DNA from: Pseudopyrenochaeta lycopersici
Taxonomy: Eukaryota > Ascomycota > Dothideomycetes > Pleosporales > Pseudopyrenochaetaceae
Assembly: GCA_003313425.1 (NCBI GenBank)
Contig: NHZP01000011.1
Location: 558,001-622,000, forward strand
Direction: 5' to 3'
DNA length: 64,000 bases
The translations under genes were made by a program, and so were the position numbers. Shown here in pieces: positions 1 to 12,064 of this stretch. The stretch's first letter is position 1, and every line of letters begins with the position of its first letter. The notes below the pieces were generated by a model that saw only the letters and a list, made by a program, of their open reading frames with translations, was not told the DNA's origin and did no database searches.

Positions 1-117
1 CCTGTCGGGGTAGGCAATGTACAGCTTGGCGACGGCGACGGCGTGGATCTTGTTCGCCGACTTGGGGACGGTGCGCTTGACCGTCTGCTTGTCTTCGTCG
101 GACAGAATCGAGGGCAT
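1..117 (-). CDS. LAS17: Las17/WASP-like actin-nucleation promoter, N-terminal part
   Basis: Only the first 39 codons are inside the window; the gene runs off the left edge. The start MPSILSDEDKQTVKR followed by a KIHAVAVAKLYIAYP stretch matches the beginning of the WH1 domain of fungal Las17/Wsp1 proteins. These activate the Arp2/3 complex at endocytic actin patches through a C-terminal WCA region, which is not visible here. The ATG at 117 is the only plausible start. The family assignment rests on recognising this N-terminus; domains beyond it cannot be checked from the window. Confidence 0.8.
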   Translation of the reverse strand, partial: MPSILSDEDKQTVKRTVPKSANKIHAVAVAKLYIAYPDR

Positions 118-1255
118 CGCGGCGTGCCGGGTAGACTCGAGCGAGGAAGGGCGAGGTTGCGTGAGTGTTCAGCGGACGGGATTAGGCGTCTCCAGCTCAG
201 TGGGGGTATGCTCTGCGCTCGACGATTAGGCAGCACATGAAGAATCGCCTTCGCGCTTGGCCGCCAGACGAGACTTGGATACGCAATGGGTGAAGACTAG
301 CGGGCCGCGTGGGAGTGTCGCCACGGAGTGAGGAATAATGGCTTAGCTGTGATCGGGAGACGTCAGTGAGCGCTGCGGCGGCTTATGAACCGACTGGGCG
401 GAAACCTAGCAGAAACGCCAAGAGGATTACACAAAACGGTCTGCGAAAGCAACATTGCCGACACTCAGCTTCATGTAGTGCTGCCACAATTCTCACAGTC
501 CCCTTCCCTATCACTAAGGGTGCTGAGATTAGCTCATCATGGCCGCAATGTCTCGTCAAGACCAGGTTCATCAGCCACGTGAAGCATTTTACCGAACGTA
601 GTCATCGCCGCCGTTCGCCTTTCGTTGATGAAAGCTACCTCGCTTCTGCTATACCAGGCACTACGCAATACAAATTGAGCGGCGTCTGTCGTGTTCTCTC
701 TCTATTATGTTCCATGTTGATGATGTCGAGTCGCTCCCTGCAAAAGGTCCCGTCACGAGTGTCTACGGCCGGAAACCGAGTCCACCACTATGAACAAGCC
801 AAAAAAGATACTCGCCAGTTAGTCACACACTAATTCCGTTGCCACGTGGGCCGGGGTCCAGCATTGCCAGTAGAGCGTCTATGAACTACTGCGCCTATCC
901 ATTAGGATACCCTTGCTCAAGGGAGGATGACGTAGGTATCCATGCGATAACGGTTTCCACAGGGCATCATGATACTATTCGCCCTCGAAGACAGTATTCA
1001 AAAAGTCGAGCCGAGAGGACGCTCACGAAGAGAAGTTGGAATCTCCATATCGTTATATGTTTGGGACCTGCCAAGACTTCTACTTCGTGTTCGTACTCCT
1101 CGCATAGAACCGCCGATCTCCCGACCGCCGTTGAAGTAAGCGTTCCAGGCTCCAATCACGTCACTACTTCACATCTTCGCTGTTTGATACAATGTTTTTT
1201 GAACTTCAGGTTGCATGTCCAACACCCGAAGATGGCAGTCTTGCCTGCTCTTGAT
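118..1255. other. Intergenic region, divergent promoters
   Basis: This gap separates the minus-strand LAS17-like gene from the plus-strand zinc-cluster regulator. Open frames of 60-215 codons occur on both strands, but they lack recognisable motifs and overlap each other in conflicting frames. No RNA gene or repeat was recognised. It probably holds both 5' UTRs and promoters. Confidence 0.5.
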
Positions 1256-3307
1256 ATGAATAGCAAAATGTTCATTGAAGACATATTCGATGGCTGGCTG
1301 GCCATGCCTTCCATGATAGGTTTCCTCGCTGAGGAGGACCCTGCAGACTGTCACGCACCATTGAAACGAAAAACAGACTCAGAGACCCATGAGCACGCTA
1401 CAACTGAACCGGCACAACAACGGGCACTGGATGAGGATTTCACTGACCAATCGTATGTGACTACTTCAACCTTGTGGCTCTTCTGACATTCACCATCCTA
1501 GACCTCCCACGTTCAGAGAGCAAACTCTTGATACAAATCGCGGGCCGCGCCAAAGACGCGGGCACACAAAAAGCCGTCTTGGCTGCATCGTCTGTAAAAC
1601 GCGAAAAATTAAGGTAGTTCACTCTCCGCCGTTTTGGTTTGAGCAATGCTAAGGCACTTCAGTGTCAAGAGACATGGCCCTCGTGTGCCAACTGCACCAA
1701 GCGCGGATGTCAGTACCAATCTACACATCGACCTAATTCACCGCTCAATATAGTATTACAGGTGTTTGCAGATATCCTCCGGCAATTGCCGAAGCACATC
1801 GTCATCGTACCGCGTCTCAGTTGCCGCATCCCCGTCCATTTGCTCAATTATCCGATACGCCAACTATGTTTAATTCCAACGACATGCTCCTCTTTCATCA
1901 CTACTTGGTTGCAGCGTACCCTTGCATACCACATGACTACGAAGAGATATGGATAAGAGATATACCAACCATTAGTCATCAAGTAAGTCTCAGCTATCCC
2001 AACATTGTCGAGCTCCTGCACTTTTGACGGGGAAGTTGATCGGTGCGTCGGAAGTTTAAGTGTTTTTCCATACACTCAGTGGCACTGGTACCCCGTCCTC
2101 TCTTCCGCTCCATCTCATGACGCTGAAGTAATGACCACCACTGACAATCCAGAACCCATATCTCATGCACGCCATCCTGGCATTGGCGGGTTCACATCTT
2201 GCGCTTCAGGTCCAGAATCCCCAAGTGCAACTCGCGCTCTCCCACCGCCAGAAAGCAATCACCGGGCTCGAGGAAGCTTTTACTAGATGGCCTCCACCCG
2301 CCGATGAAGCTCACGTTATGTTGGCCACGGCCTACCTATTATCTTTTCAGTCCAGTTACATAGAAGACGGCTTCTTGGAATGCATTTTGGCTCTACGTGG
2401 ATGCGCCTTACTTTCGCAACTCATTTGCAACGCTGGTCTCAAAGGCCCCTTTGCAGTGCAGGCAAATATGCATTCAACCACCATGGACCTGGCGTTCAGA
2501 AGATTTCCGCACCTAGATCAAGAGCTTGGGTACGAGGCTTTGCAATCTATAGCCAACTTCTCGCATCTGGCGTCTCGTTCAACATCACCCTCTATCGAAC
2601 AGGCACTCATTGTGCAGCTAGCGGGGACGGTTCTTCCACTTCTCGAAGTTGATCTAGTTGCCCCAAGTTCTGAAGCCGCTACGCCGCCGGAGCTTACCGA
2701 TGCAGAAAACATGCCAACTTCGCTCTTAGAAGCAAATTCGCCATGTACAACACCAAACGAGAAGCAAAACTTCATCAATCCGCTTTTCCCCGCCGATCTG
2801 CCTTGCGCCTTCGATGATATCGATTGGGAAAATATCGCTAAAGCGTCATCACACACTCGTGACCCTGTTCAATCCTTCAATGCGTTAATGTCGACTCTTC
2901 TCATACTCTCCACCTGGCCATATGATGCAATTATACATCTCATGTCCCCAAAGAACCAGCTTGGCAATGTAGTCATGGCGCACATGTGCGCCATCCGTAT
3001 TGTCATCTCACCGCTTTCAGCACCGAAGAACGCACTGAGAACCCCAATCAAAGCCATGGTACAATGGATCACCAGAATTATTGCTGCTGTTGAGGACGAC
3101 GAGGGCGTGCAGTGGACGCGCTACATCGAATGGCCGAAGAAGATTCTGAAGTGTTTAGACGCTTGTCTTGAGAAGAAGCAAGGCTTGTTATTCGGAGATC
3201 TTCGCGATATGATCATAAACGAGCCGGAAGCGTACAAAGAAGGCAGAGCAAGACGATGGCAAAGTAATGACTGTATGAATAGCATCAGAAGTGATACTAC
3301 ATGGTAG
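1256..3307 (+). CDS. Zn2Cys6 fungal-specific transcription factor
   Basis: Proposed exons are 1256-1452, 1502-1613, 1663-1712, 1754-1982 and 2153-3307, joining in frame to 580 residues. The zinc cluster is spread over exons 2 and 3: GCIVCKTRKIK then CQETWPSCANCTKRGC, which supplies all six cysteines in C-x2-C..C-x5-C-x2-C-x4-C order. After it come an FNSNDMLLFHHYL segment and MHAILALAGSHLA, typical of the middle region of fungal C6 activators. The 1453 (GTATGT) and 1983 (GTAAGT) donors are strong. The 1713-1753 intron is short and less certain. An ATG at 1232 in the same frame is an alternative start. It is probably a nuclear DNA-binding regulator; its target pathway is not evident from the neighbours. 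Confidence 0.8.
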
Positions 3308-3375
3308 CACAAACCGGAGATATAAATGCATGCACTACTAGACATGTTGTAGCATATTTTAACCTGATCTCTGCA

Positions 3376-4307
3376 CTAATGCTTGACAGCCTCTGCATAC
3401 GACTGCGCCTGTGACCCTCGTGCCTTTCTCAACTCACCAACCACGAATGGAACGCAGTCCTCCGGCCCGTAGTATTTTAATTCGAATTGATCCCACTCGC
3501 CAGCCTCCCTTAGAAACTCCGGCGTATGTCTCTGCAATTCACAGCCACCCATGAAGAACGGCCACCCCAACACCGTGTACACGAACTGCATGAACCGCGC
3601 GGCTACTCTGCCCTCGGTCCTCCAGGGGTTGACAACGTGTTCGCAGACCACCATTCGGCCGCCAGGCTTGAGGAGGCTGTAGAGTCCCTTAATCGTTTGC
3701 TGCGGATGTGGCACACCGCACAGGACTCGCACACAGCAGATCTCATCAAAAATGCCTTCTGACGCTAATCCAGCCTTCCCGTTAACGTCGAGGACCCCAC
3801 TCTTGTGCAGTGCGGGGATCAAGCTCTCCGGCTCCGCTCCGCAAAGCAAGGGGTAGAACTTTGACCCAAACCCTGTCTGCTCTGCCCTCCACTTTAGGCC
3901 CGAGTGCAAGTCCTCGGCCGGTTCAGCGCCATATAAGGCGACGATGAGTTCGGGGTTGAAGCGCGGTAGGACCTCTCCGGAGCCAGGTCCTATGTCCAGG
4001 ACGACGCCTTTGCACGTGGACAGCAGTTGGAAAATGGGACCGGGCATCTCGGTGGACATTGCTTCGCCGTTGTTTTTCCAGAGCCGGGCGAATGACTTGT
4101 AGCGGAGTTTGGTTAGATTGAAGAGTGCGAATGGGCGCCATTCTACGAATATGACTTCCAGGATGGTCATGATGAAGTCTGATATTGGTCAGTGTATGTT
4201 TAGAAGGGAAGTGGAGGAGAATACGAACGGTATGCGGATATTGACAGAAGTATGCAAGGTCGGAGAAGCGTAGGGACTCGCTCTCCCAGCCATTGTGACG
4301 CAGTCAT
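3376..4307 (-). CDS. METTL7-like SAM-dependent methyltransferase
   Basis: Two exons, 4307-4229 and 4178-3376, are separated by a 50-bp intron and give 293 residues. Residues 15-40 are hydrophobic (LLRPCILLSISAY then FIMTILEVIF), suggesting an N-terminal membrane anchor. The class I methyltransferase fold follows: motif I is VVLDIGPGSGEV, and a later motif is LLKPGGRMVVCEH. The overall look matches the METTL7/UbiE-like family, whose animal members sit on ER or lipid droplets; the substrate cannot be told from sequence. Splicing is supported because exon 1 restores both a start codon and the hydrophobic anchor. It is divergently transcribed from an SDR gene 415 bp away. The donor GTTCGT is non-optimal, so the internal ATG at 4170 remains an alternative start. 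Confidence 0.75.
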
Positions 4308-4722
4308 CTTTTTGGTTGGCGTACTACTGCTTGTTCTGGTTGACTATCTAGACTGATTTGGCAGAGACAATGCCGTTCTGTACCGGGGGGAAACACGCAA
4401 TATGGCGAGTGTCTACTGAGTGGTGGGGGAAAGAATGGTGACTGTGCAAAACAAGATAATAAGGAGAAAGGGAATGCCTTTTACGTTTGTCGTGGAGCAT
4501 CTGCCTGTTTTATTAGTCAGGCTATCAGACTGGACTATCGGCGAAACAAGCGATAGGCTGGGGGAACGTCTTTCAGATGTCAATACGATGTAAGCAGCGG
4601 GGAGTTAGTGGGGCAAGTTGAGCCGAGGCACGGTCTGGGCGCAAGCTTATACATCAATACTGCCTCGAATCTTGCCATTGTCTGCGAATTCCCAAACCAT
4701 TCTTGTGTAGTGAAAAGATACA
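4308..4722. promoter_or_regulatory. Shared divergent promoter region
   Basis: This 415-bp interval lies between the start codons of the methyltransferase (minus) and the SDR (plus), with no convincing open frame. Both promoters and 5' UTRs must lie here. No specific factor site was identified with confidence. Confidence 0.5.
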
Positions 4723-5720
4723 ATGGCTCCTTCACAGAGGACAAAATACGCGCTGATTACAGGGTAAGTGGGATGTCGTCATCCCCATTGGACGCGGTGT
4801 CTTGGAAACGAGAATGGAGCTCAAGCTGACGCGAGCAGATGCACACCAGGAGGCATTGGACATTTTCTAGCGCTTGAATTTGCTGCAAGAGGTGCGACCA
4901 GTCATATGAACGCAGGTCTTGTGCGCATCTGACATCTCTAGGCTTTCAGGTTCTCGGAACCGTGCGCGACCCTTCCAAGTACACCTCACCCCACACGAAC
5001 GTCACATACCTTCCGCTGGAGCTCACGAGCAACGAATCGATCCGGGAATTGCGTCATCGTGTAACCGAGATTACGAGTGGCAAGCTTGACATCTTGTACA
5101 ACAATGCTGGGCGCAATTACGTTGTCCCGGCGTTGGACTACGATGAGGAGGAGCTGCATGAACTGTTCCAAGCAAACGTTTTCGCTGTCATGAGGATGTG
5201 CAAGGAGTTCACGCCGCTGTTGATCGAGGCCAAGGGCGCAATTGTGCAGACTGGCTCGGTGGCAGGCATAATGCCGTATGCTTGGGGTGCGCCATACAAC
5301 GCGTCCAAAGCCGCACTTCACGCCTACTCAGACACGCTCCGCGTCGAACTCGCACCGCTCGGCGTGCGCGTCGTCACAGTCGTCACCGGTGGCGTCAAAT
5401 CGAATATTGCAAGGACACATCGCGTATTGCCGCCGGACTCCTATATGCAGCCGCTTGCTGCTGACTACGAGAGGAGGTTGACGCATAGCCAGCAGCTGGG
5501 CATGGATACAAAGCAGTATGCACGGAGCTGCGTTAAGCAAGTTCTCGGAGGAGATGGCTTGTTTCGCAAGCAAAGATGGATATGGGAGGGTAAGATGAGC
5601 TGGATTGTGTGGTTTGCCTGGACGTATCTTCCAGTCAGTGTGCTGGATTACTACTTCACAAAGGTGTTCAGACTGCACAAGTTGAGGGGGACCGTTGGTC
5701 CGGATAAGAAGGTTAAATGA
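4723..5720 (+). CDS. Short-chain dehydrogenase, AYR1-like
   Basis: Exons 4723-4763, 4839-4891 and 4942-5720 give 290 residues. Splicing exons 1 and 2 rebuilds the Rossmann cofactor loop ITGCTPGGIGH (TGxxxGIG). Later motifs are NNAG near residue 95, the active-site YNASK (YxxxK) near 150, and an upstream serine in QTGSVAG. The C-terminal 50 residues are hydrophobic and aromatic (MSWIVWFAWTYLPVSVL), suggesting membrane or lipid-droplet contact. This fits the family of yeast Ayr1, a 1-acyl-dihydroxyacetone-phosphate reductase on ER and lipid droplets, but SDR substrate specificity cannot be read from sequence. It shares a divergent promoter with the METTL7-like gene. Confidence 0.8.
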
Positions 5721-6473
5721 TGGGATTTTTCATATCAATAGCTGAATTGAGCTTGCAGCTCGGTTTGATCTTGGGGGTGTTAGGCTACTTGCTAAGGTCA
5801 CATGCTTCGATTTTTAGGTTTCGTTTTGTAATTAATGGGCTGAGGTATAACCTTAAAGGCGACACTAAGTCGACGCATTGAGTTTGTGCAGTTCTCAACA
5901 GGGACGGCCTTCCTAAAGAACTCATGGACCGGATCTGCATTTCTCTGGCAACGGAGGAGCTTTGGAAAACAATCTTCCTAGCACGGCAACTCAGCTACGC
6001 CTCGAGGCAATCCTCGGGAACCTTCGCAAGGCGTGTCTTAACTCCAGATAACGCAAACCGCTTCATCTATACATACAACAGCTACTGCATATGCCGTTTT
6101 GTATTGCGTAGAAATGAGACCTGAGTTCTCGCCACTACATCAGCCTCCGGGAACTAAAGTTTCCTACTGAGAATTTCAAGCTCTGACTAGCAAATACGTT
6201 TCACCAAAAATGAGTACACATATGCCGTAGAGAGGTGGTGTTGCACAGTAGTAAGTACACGTGTCAGCGATGCGCGATCAGGCAACAAAGTATGTGAAAA
6301 ATAAACGACCCTTACGAGATGGAACGACAATTTCTTCCTCCCTGTCGATCGTGATGAAGCGGTAGGAAATAATTTAAATGGTTTTCTCTGTTTTTTACCC
6401 TTGCGTTCTCGATTTCTGGCAAGCGAATCCAATTCCTTCCACAGGCGTTCTTTTTACTCTCAGAGTTGGAGCA
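5721..6473. other. Intergenic region
   Basis: It contains the 3' end of the SDR gene and the upstream region of the F-box-like gene. Only short, unconvincing frames are present. An upstream in-frame ATG at 6378 could extend the next gene by 32 residues. Confidence 0.4.
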
Positions 6474-7395
6474 ATGATTGTTATTCGCAGACTCATGAAT
6501 ATTGCAAGACATACTGGATGTCGTTATAAGTCTCAATCACGGTCGCCCAAGATCCTTGAAAAGCGCTTGGCTGAAGATATCGTGCTTCCTGTCGAACTTT
6601 GGTGTCATATAGTACGGTGTTTACTTCATATGGACCATTCTTGCGAGTGGCTATCATATGAACTACACAGCGTCTTGGAGGTACGGCTCGTATGTCGTAA
6701 GTCATTCTCTTCCCAGTGGGACATGTGTGACATGAGTGGGAAGTTGATATCAACAAGGTTTCTTCAATGAGGAGATACTCCGGGCGCTATACACCCGCCT
6801 TACCGTTGCGCAGTTTCCATATAACTCGTTCGTGGAGAATTTGCATTCTGCGTCGCTCTCTCAAGAGGCGGATCACACCTTTCGTAATGCCCTCCTCGCA
6901 TCAGCACTATACAACTCAACCCGATGTGTCAACCGCAATAGCCCACAGCTAGCCATCACACATCGCATAAGAAACTGCGCGTTGATTGCACAGTATATCG
7001 ATTCTAATCACACATATACACACCAGCAAGACCTTTTTAAGAAATTTTGCCAAGCAGCATCGTCATCGCGGTACTGCTGGAGCTACATCTTTACACGACG
7101 GGGCGGTGGGCCCCCAAATAGTGGGCACGTCGACCAATTTAATGTGATCTTGAAAGAAATGAATCCGCGCTTGGAGACAGCATTGCTCGTAGCGAATGGA
7201 TACGATGTAGAAGAGGTGAAAAAAATGATGAATAGGCTGGGCAAAATGGGAAAGATGATGGGGTATAGAACGCAGGTGGTGTATGGCAGGGAAGGGAGAT
7301 GGGATTGTGGATACGACAGTCATTTGACTGTCAATCGTGGTCTATATGCTTCAGAGTGTGAAGAAATCCCTGGGGATATTTTTACTCTTGAATAG
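6474..7395 (+). CDS. F-box-like protein of unknown target
   Basis: Exons 6474-6696 and 6758-7395 join in frame to 286 residues (318 if the ATG at 6378 is used). The donor is a good GTAAGT at 6697; the acceptor is AAG. Residues 35-70 include LPVELWCHIVRCLL followed by LEVRLVCR, resembling the beginning of an F-box (LPxELxxxIxxxL...LRLVCR). F-box proteins bind Skp1 and present substrates to SCF ubiquitin ligases. The rest has no recognised repeat. The segment after the junction (FFNEEILRALYTRLTV) reads smoothly, which supports the splice. The protein is likely real but its function is unknown. Confidence 0.6.
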
Positions 7396-8050
7396 CACGA
7401 TTTGTGTGCTGCGGATGTACCGCTGACATCTTTCCACTAATATACTACCACCGGTATACAATGCCATGGACGTGGCTGATATGTTTGAAGTACAAGCTTG
7501 CGAGACAAGCTGGGTATTCAAAGGGACTTCAAGTGCTTTTAATATTTTGAAAAGACTTGCGACTGTCGGGTATATTCGGTAACTAAAGTGGAACTGAGTC
7601 GACAATGCTGGACAGCGCCAAGGCTGTACTCGATGCAAAAATCGGCAGCCGTAGCCGACTTGGGCCTGCCCGGGTGGATGCGGGGTAGCAAAACTGCCTG
7701 TGAGTGCAGGAAGGAGCTCACAATGGCAGGAATTATAGCTGCTAGTGTACTCTGAGATGTTTTTTGTCAAGCATATCATAGACAGCAAGTGAAACATAAA
7801 AGTCAATCTGTGCAGTGTCGCGCCGTCTACACAAGTCTGTCGTGGCGCGGATATGTTCAACCTGTAGAGTCGCAGCCTCGGTTGACGACGGGACATCCCT
7901 CTTCCCGAATTCTGGAAGCCGAGCGCAGCTCCTGCCTCTGCTCAAATTTCTCCAAAAGCCCTACAGCATCCTCTAAAGCGCGTAGTACGACACTCCCTTT
8001 TCTCTAGAGCTGCATTGAGGTCGTCCGGCACGGCAAAAGCTAATTTGACC
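7396..8050. other. Intergenic region
   Basis: It holds the 3' flank of the F-box-like gene and the promoter of the methylcitrate dehydratase gene. A 181-codon minus-strand frame (7351-7896) has no family features and overlaps the end of the upstream gene; it is not called. Confidence 0.5.
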
Positions 8051-9863
8051 ATGTCGGCCTTCAGTCGTAACGTGTGCACCACCGCCTCACGAAACCTTCG
8101 CCAGCGGTCTGGCGTCATAAGCCGAGCACTGAGGCCAATTGCTCTCCGAACTGCTGCCTCCAGCCCAATCGTCCCCCGAACAGCAGCTGCAGCTTCCTTC
8201 TCCACCATGTCGAGCCTCAAGAGCGCCGCGCCGCCCGTCCAGAGCAAGCGCGAGTACGATCCCGAGATCAAGGACATTGCTAGCTACATCCACAACACAC
8301 CTATCGACTCGGAGCTCGCAGTATGTAAACCAGATTTCTACATGCAAAGTGAGGCTAATATCAAGGCTCATGTAGTTCGACACTGCTCGCTGGGTTTTCG
8401 TTGATACCCTGGGCTGTGGTCTCGAAGGTCTTCGCTTCGAGCAATGCAGGAACATCCTTGGCCCCGTTGTGGAGGGCACCACTGTCCCCAATGGCACCAA
8501 GGTGCCTGGCACAAACTACCAGCTCGACCCTGTGAACGGTGCCTTCAACATTGGTGCCATGATCCGATGGTTGGACTTCAACGACTGCTGGCTGGCTGCC
8601 GAGTGGGGTCATCCCTCAGACAACCTAGGTGCTATCCTCGCAACTGCTGACTGGATTACACGAACAAACAAGGCTGGTGGCAACCTCGGCAATGGAAAGA
8701 TCTTCAAGGTAAGAGATGTTCTAGAGGCCATGATCAGGGCGCATGAAATCCAGGGCTGCATGGCTCTTGAGAACTCGTTCAACAAGGTCGGCCTTGACCA
8801 CGTTATTCTCGTCAAGCTCGCCTCAACTGCAGTTGTGTCCAAGATGATGGGTCTCAGTGAGGCTCAGACCCGTGATGCCATCTCACAAGCCTTTGTAGAC
8901 GGCCAGTCGATGCGAACCTACAGGCACTCGCCTAACACTATGTCGCGCAAGTCCTGGGCTGCTGGTGATGCTTGCCAAACCGCCGTCAACCTCGTTTTGA
9001 AGGTTCTTAAGGGCGAGCAAGGCCTCCCCACTGTGCTCTCTGCGCCCACTTGGGGCTTTTACGATGTCAACTTTGGTGGCAAGCCCTTCCAATTCCAGCG
9101 AGGATATGGCAGCTACGTCATGGAGAACGTTCTCTTCAAGGTTTCTTACCCTGGTACGACTCCCTACATATTCTATACGTGTCTTGAAAGTTGCATACTA
9201 ATTTGCATATAGCCGAGTTTCACTCTCAGACTGCTGTCGAAGCTGCTCAACGCCTGAACAAGAAGTTGAAGGCCATGGGCAAGACCGCTGAAGACATTGA
9301 GGGCGTTGTCAACCGGACGCACGAAGCTTGCATCCGAATTATTGACAAGCAGTTCAAGCCCATGGAGAACTTTGCCGATCGTGATCACTGCGTTCAGGTA
9401 AGACTTCCTCTCCATATGCTCACCGGATCGTGCTGACAATATAATGCAGTACATGGTCTCGACCATGTTCGTATTCAACCGACTTGAGGCGACTGATTAC
9501 CCCGATGACAGCGAGGCTGCCACCTCAGCCCTCGTAGAGTCCCTCCGACAGCGTATTAGCTGTGTTGAAGACCCCCAGTTCACCAAGGATTACCATGACC
9601 CAGAGAAGCGCACCATTTCCAACGCGCTCACTGTAACCCTCAAGGACGGCACCGTCTTGGAGGAGGAGGTCGTTGAGGCTCCTTTGGGCCACCGATTGCG
9701 ACGTGAAGAGGCGAAGCCCGAGATCCTCAGCAAGTACAAGAGGCATCTCGGCCCACACTTCTCTGCAGACCGCGTTGACAAGCTCGTTGCCTTGGCTCAG
9801 GATGGCAAGACTCTGGACAACATGGACATCGATGAGTATGTTGACCTATATGTTAAGAACTAG
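8051..9863 (+). CDS. prpD: 2-methylcitrate dehydratase, mitochondrial (PrpD family)
   Basis: Exons 8051-8320, 8376-9153, 9213-9397 and 9450-9863 give 548 residues, about the usual fungal length. The first 50 residues are rich in Arg, Ser and Ala without acidic residues, a typical mitochondrial presequence. The MmgE/PrpD fold follows: [44 protein letters not shown] and [20 protein letters not shown]. The enzyme dehydrates 2-methylcitrate to 2-methyl-cis-aconitate in the methylcitrate cycle, which disposes of propionyl-CoA in mitochondria. All four junctions have good splice sites (GTATGT, GTACGA, GTAAGA). No methylcitrate synthase or methylisocitrate lyase gene is adjacent. Confidence 0.93.
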
Positions 9864-10376
9864 ATATGACGCTACGGTCTGGAGTCTTAGGTAGATTAAA
9901 ATCTGGTCATTTCTGTGCATGCAATGTCTCAGCACCATATCACCATATTGCAATCTCTTTAATGCAACTATATGTGAACGGTCTGTTTAGGCTTCTGTGT
10001 TCCCCGCGACCCAAACTGCAGCCAAGATTGTCCAACTTGATCTACACCAGATTCGTAATGATGGGGAAATTATAGCCCGAAGTACTATTCCAAGTGATGC
10101 CACGAAGCACTCTTAAGGTGTATGTATATACTGGCGACCTGCCAGGGCAAGGGTTCAGTCTCGTGTTCACCTCACATCGATTGAAAAAGGTGTAGTCACA
10201 AGACATTGAAAATGCTTTGTCATTGTCATATCGTTCCTGGAATCTCCAACACCCAACCAACATTACCATAGATTAGCCTTGCTTGATGGTTTATCCATTC
10301 CAAGACCAGCCAGTTCTAACGAAGGAAGCTGCCCGGATAGGATTCAGCCCTCATGGTTAGCTCCTCAGTCATTCTG
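9864..10376. other. Convergent intergenic region
   Basis: It contains the 3' ends of the PrpD gene (plus) and the F-box gene (minus). No gene, RNA or repeat was recognised. Confidence 0.5.
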
Positions 10377-12064
10377 TTAGCCGCCAGCCCCACCGTCTTC
10401 ATCGTCATCATCCATAAACATGATTCTTTTGCCCTCTTCACTCTCGAGCCATGATGGTCCCAGCCCCAATTGATCCGCAACTTTGCCCGCCAAGGCCGTT
10501 TCCACGCCGAGAAAATTCGACGCCATCTCGATACCTTTGGGTCCATGACTGGCTAGCTCATTAGCCATAGCCTGCTGCTCATCGAGGTTTGGCAGACCAT
10601 CGTGAACTATTTCACTGTCAGTTCAAGTCCAGTGAATGGAATAGCAACGAACACGGACGTACAGTCGGTTTCAAACTCCCCAAAGATCCTGTAATTGAAC
10701 ACCACGCCGGCTTGTCTAAATTTGTTCTTTACGTCCCAAAACGAGAATGGTAGAGGAGCGTCCCACACTATCGAGTTGTAGAAGATGTTGATCTTACGAA
10801 GAGAGCACTCCATGTTGAGCTTGTGAAAATTCTGTGGAAGAGCGCTCAACATTATCTCTTGTTTCACCCCAGGCGCGGTCCACGGCCTCATTCTGAGTGA
10901 CATTTCTTCGACATTCGGAGGGAGCACATGTTGCATATTCGGATAAGTTTGGTAGGTTCCATCCATCACCGAAAATGCGGGTGGCCTCCCCATCAGAAGC
11001 ATCCACGGTATGACGAGCTCTTTGAGCGCCGAAAATCGGTTGAAGCCTTCCAGCCGCTCATAATGATGATACTTGTTGTCTCTTAGGTATGAATCTTCCG
11101 GTTCAAGCACCAAGGATGTCAATGACGCGCTATGTTGTTCGAGACCAGACAGAATTTCAGCGCACCAGGCTCTTGTACACCCATAGTTTTCGGCATCATA
11201 CTCACGCTGACACTTAAACTCCTTGAGGGCCTTGCAGGAGCTGATAAACCACTTGATGATCTCTCCTGGAGCATCAATATCGTCAAACTTGAGCGTCTGT
11301 ACACCTGATGATGCACCTGGAACTGGCCAATTTGAATCCTTGTCGCTCACGCTTTCGCGCACGTGGTAGAATAATCCATCCAATTGTAACCACCGTAAGC
11401 TCGGTAGACAGAGCAGGTAGGCTAAGTCAAAACTGCATGGTTCGTATACTCTCAGGTGCAAGGTGTGCAGCTGTCCATACACGGTCTTTTCCTTGGGGTT
11501 GTTGAGTATGGGGAGCTTTCGGCCTGCCTCGACTAATGGTAGCATCCAAAGTGGCACACGGTGAGGCTGAGGCTCCGATGCAGTATAAAAGACCGTCATG
11601 CTCATAGTCTCCAGATTTGATGCCTGTGAAACCAAAATAGCCAGCTCAATCTGCGAAGGATCCTGGTCCATGAGTCGTTCTACTTCAGGCCGATCCAGCA
11701 CCGGAATTTTAAGTACATGGGCTTTGAGCTCGTCTTCCGGTCTGCCCGTGTACCTGTGCACAGCGCTATTGTGCAGAATCTGGATGTGCCTCACTTTTCC
11801 CCCAATAGATTTATCCGTACAAATGCGACGCATGAAGCCAGTATAAGGATTGACATATATGGCACAGTAGCACTTGTACAGTATTTCCGTCGCTATGGAA
11901 CTGAGGAATCGACATGTGCGAGCTAAAGCAGCCAACGTGCGGTAAGACGACCGGTAATCCCAATCTCTATCAGAATCGTAGACAGCGTTTAGCCCGACTG
12001 TGGGCTGCAAGTAGTCGAATATTTCACACACGATCTCCGCCGGGAGGGAAAGAAGCCTGGCCAT
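10377..12064 (-). CDS. F-box protein with acidic C-terminal exon
   Basis: Exons 12064-10663 and 10606-10377 give 543 residues. The F-box is at the very N-terminus: LLSLPAEIVCEIFDYLQ, then LAALARTCRFLSSIATEILY. The middle has leucine-rich, LRR-like spacing (YLLCLPSLRWLQLDG, FSALKELVIPW). Splicing at a GTACGT donor adds a C-terminal exon containing QQAMANELASHG and the acidic stretch FMDDDDEDGG. Without splicing the frame stops just past the junction after LELTVK. ATG 12064 places the F-box in the usual N-terminal position. It is probably a substrate adaptor of an SCF ubiquitin ligase with unknown substrate. Two alternative acceptors would change the tail (see findings). Confidence 0.8.

Noticed and set aside
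366..1486. Genes in the plus-strand frames upstream of the zinc-cluster regulator
   Set aside because: The frame at 366-833 has no motif and biased composition. The part of the second frame from about 1256 is used as exon 1 of the regulator; the rest is considered upstream sequence.
7351..7896. 181-codon minus-strand gene
   Set aside because: It has no domain, signal peptide or neighbouring exon, and it overlaps the 3' end of a supported plus-strand gene.
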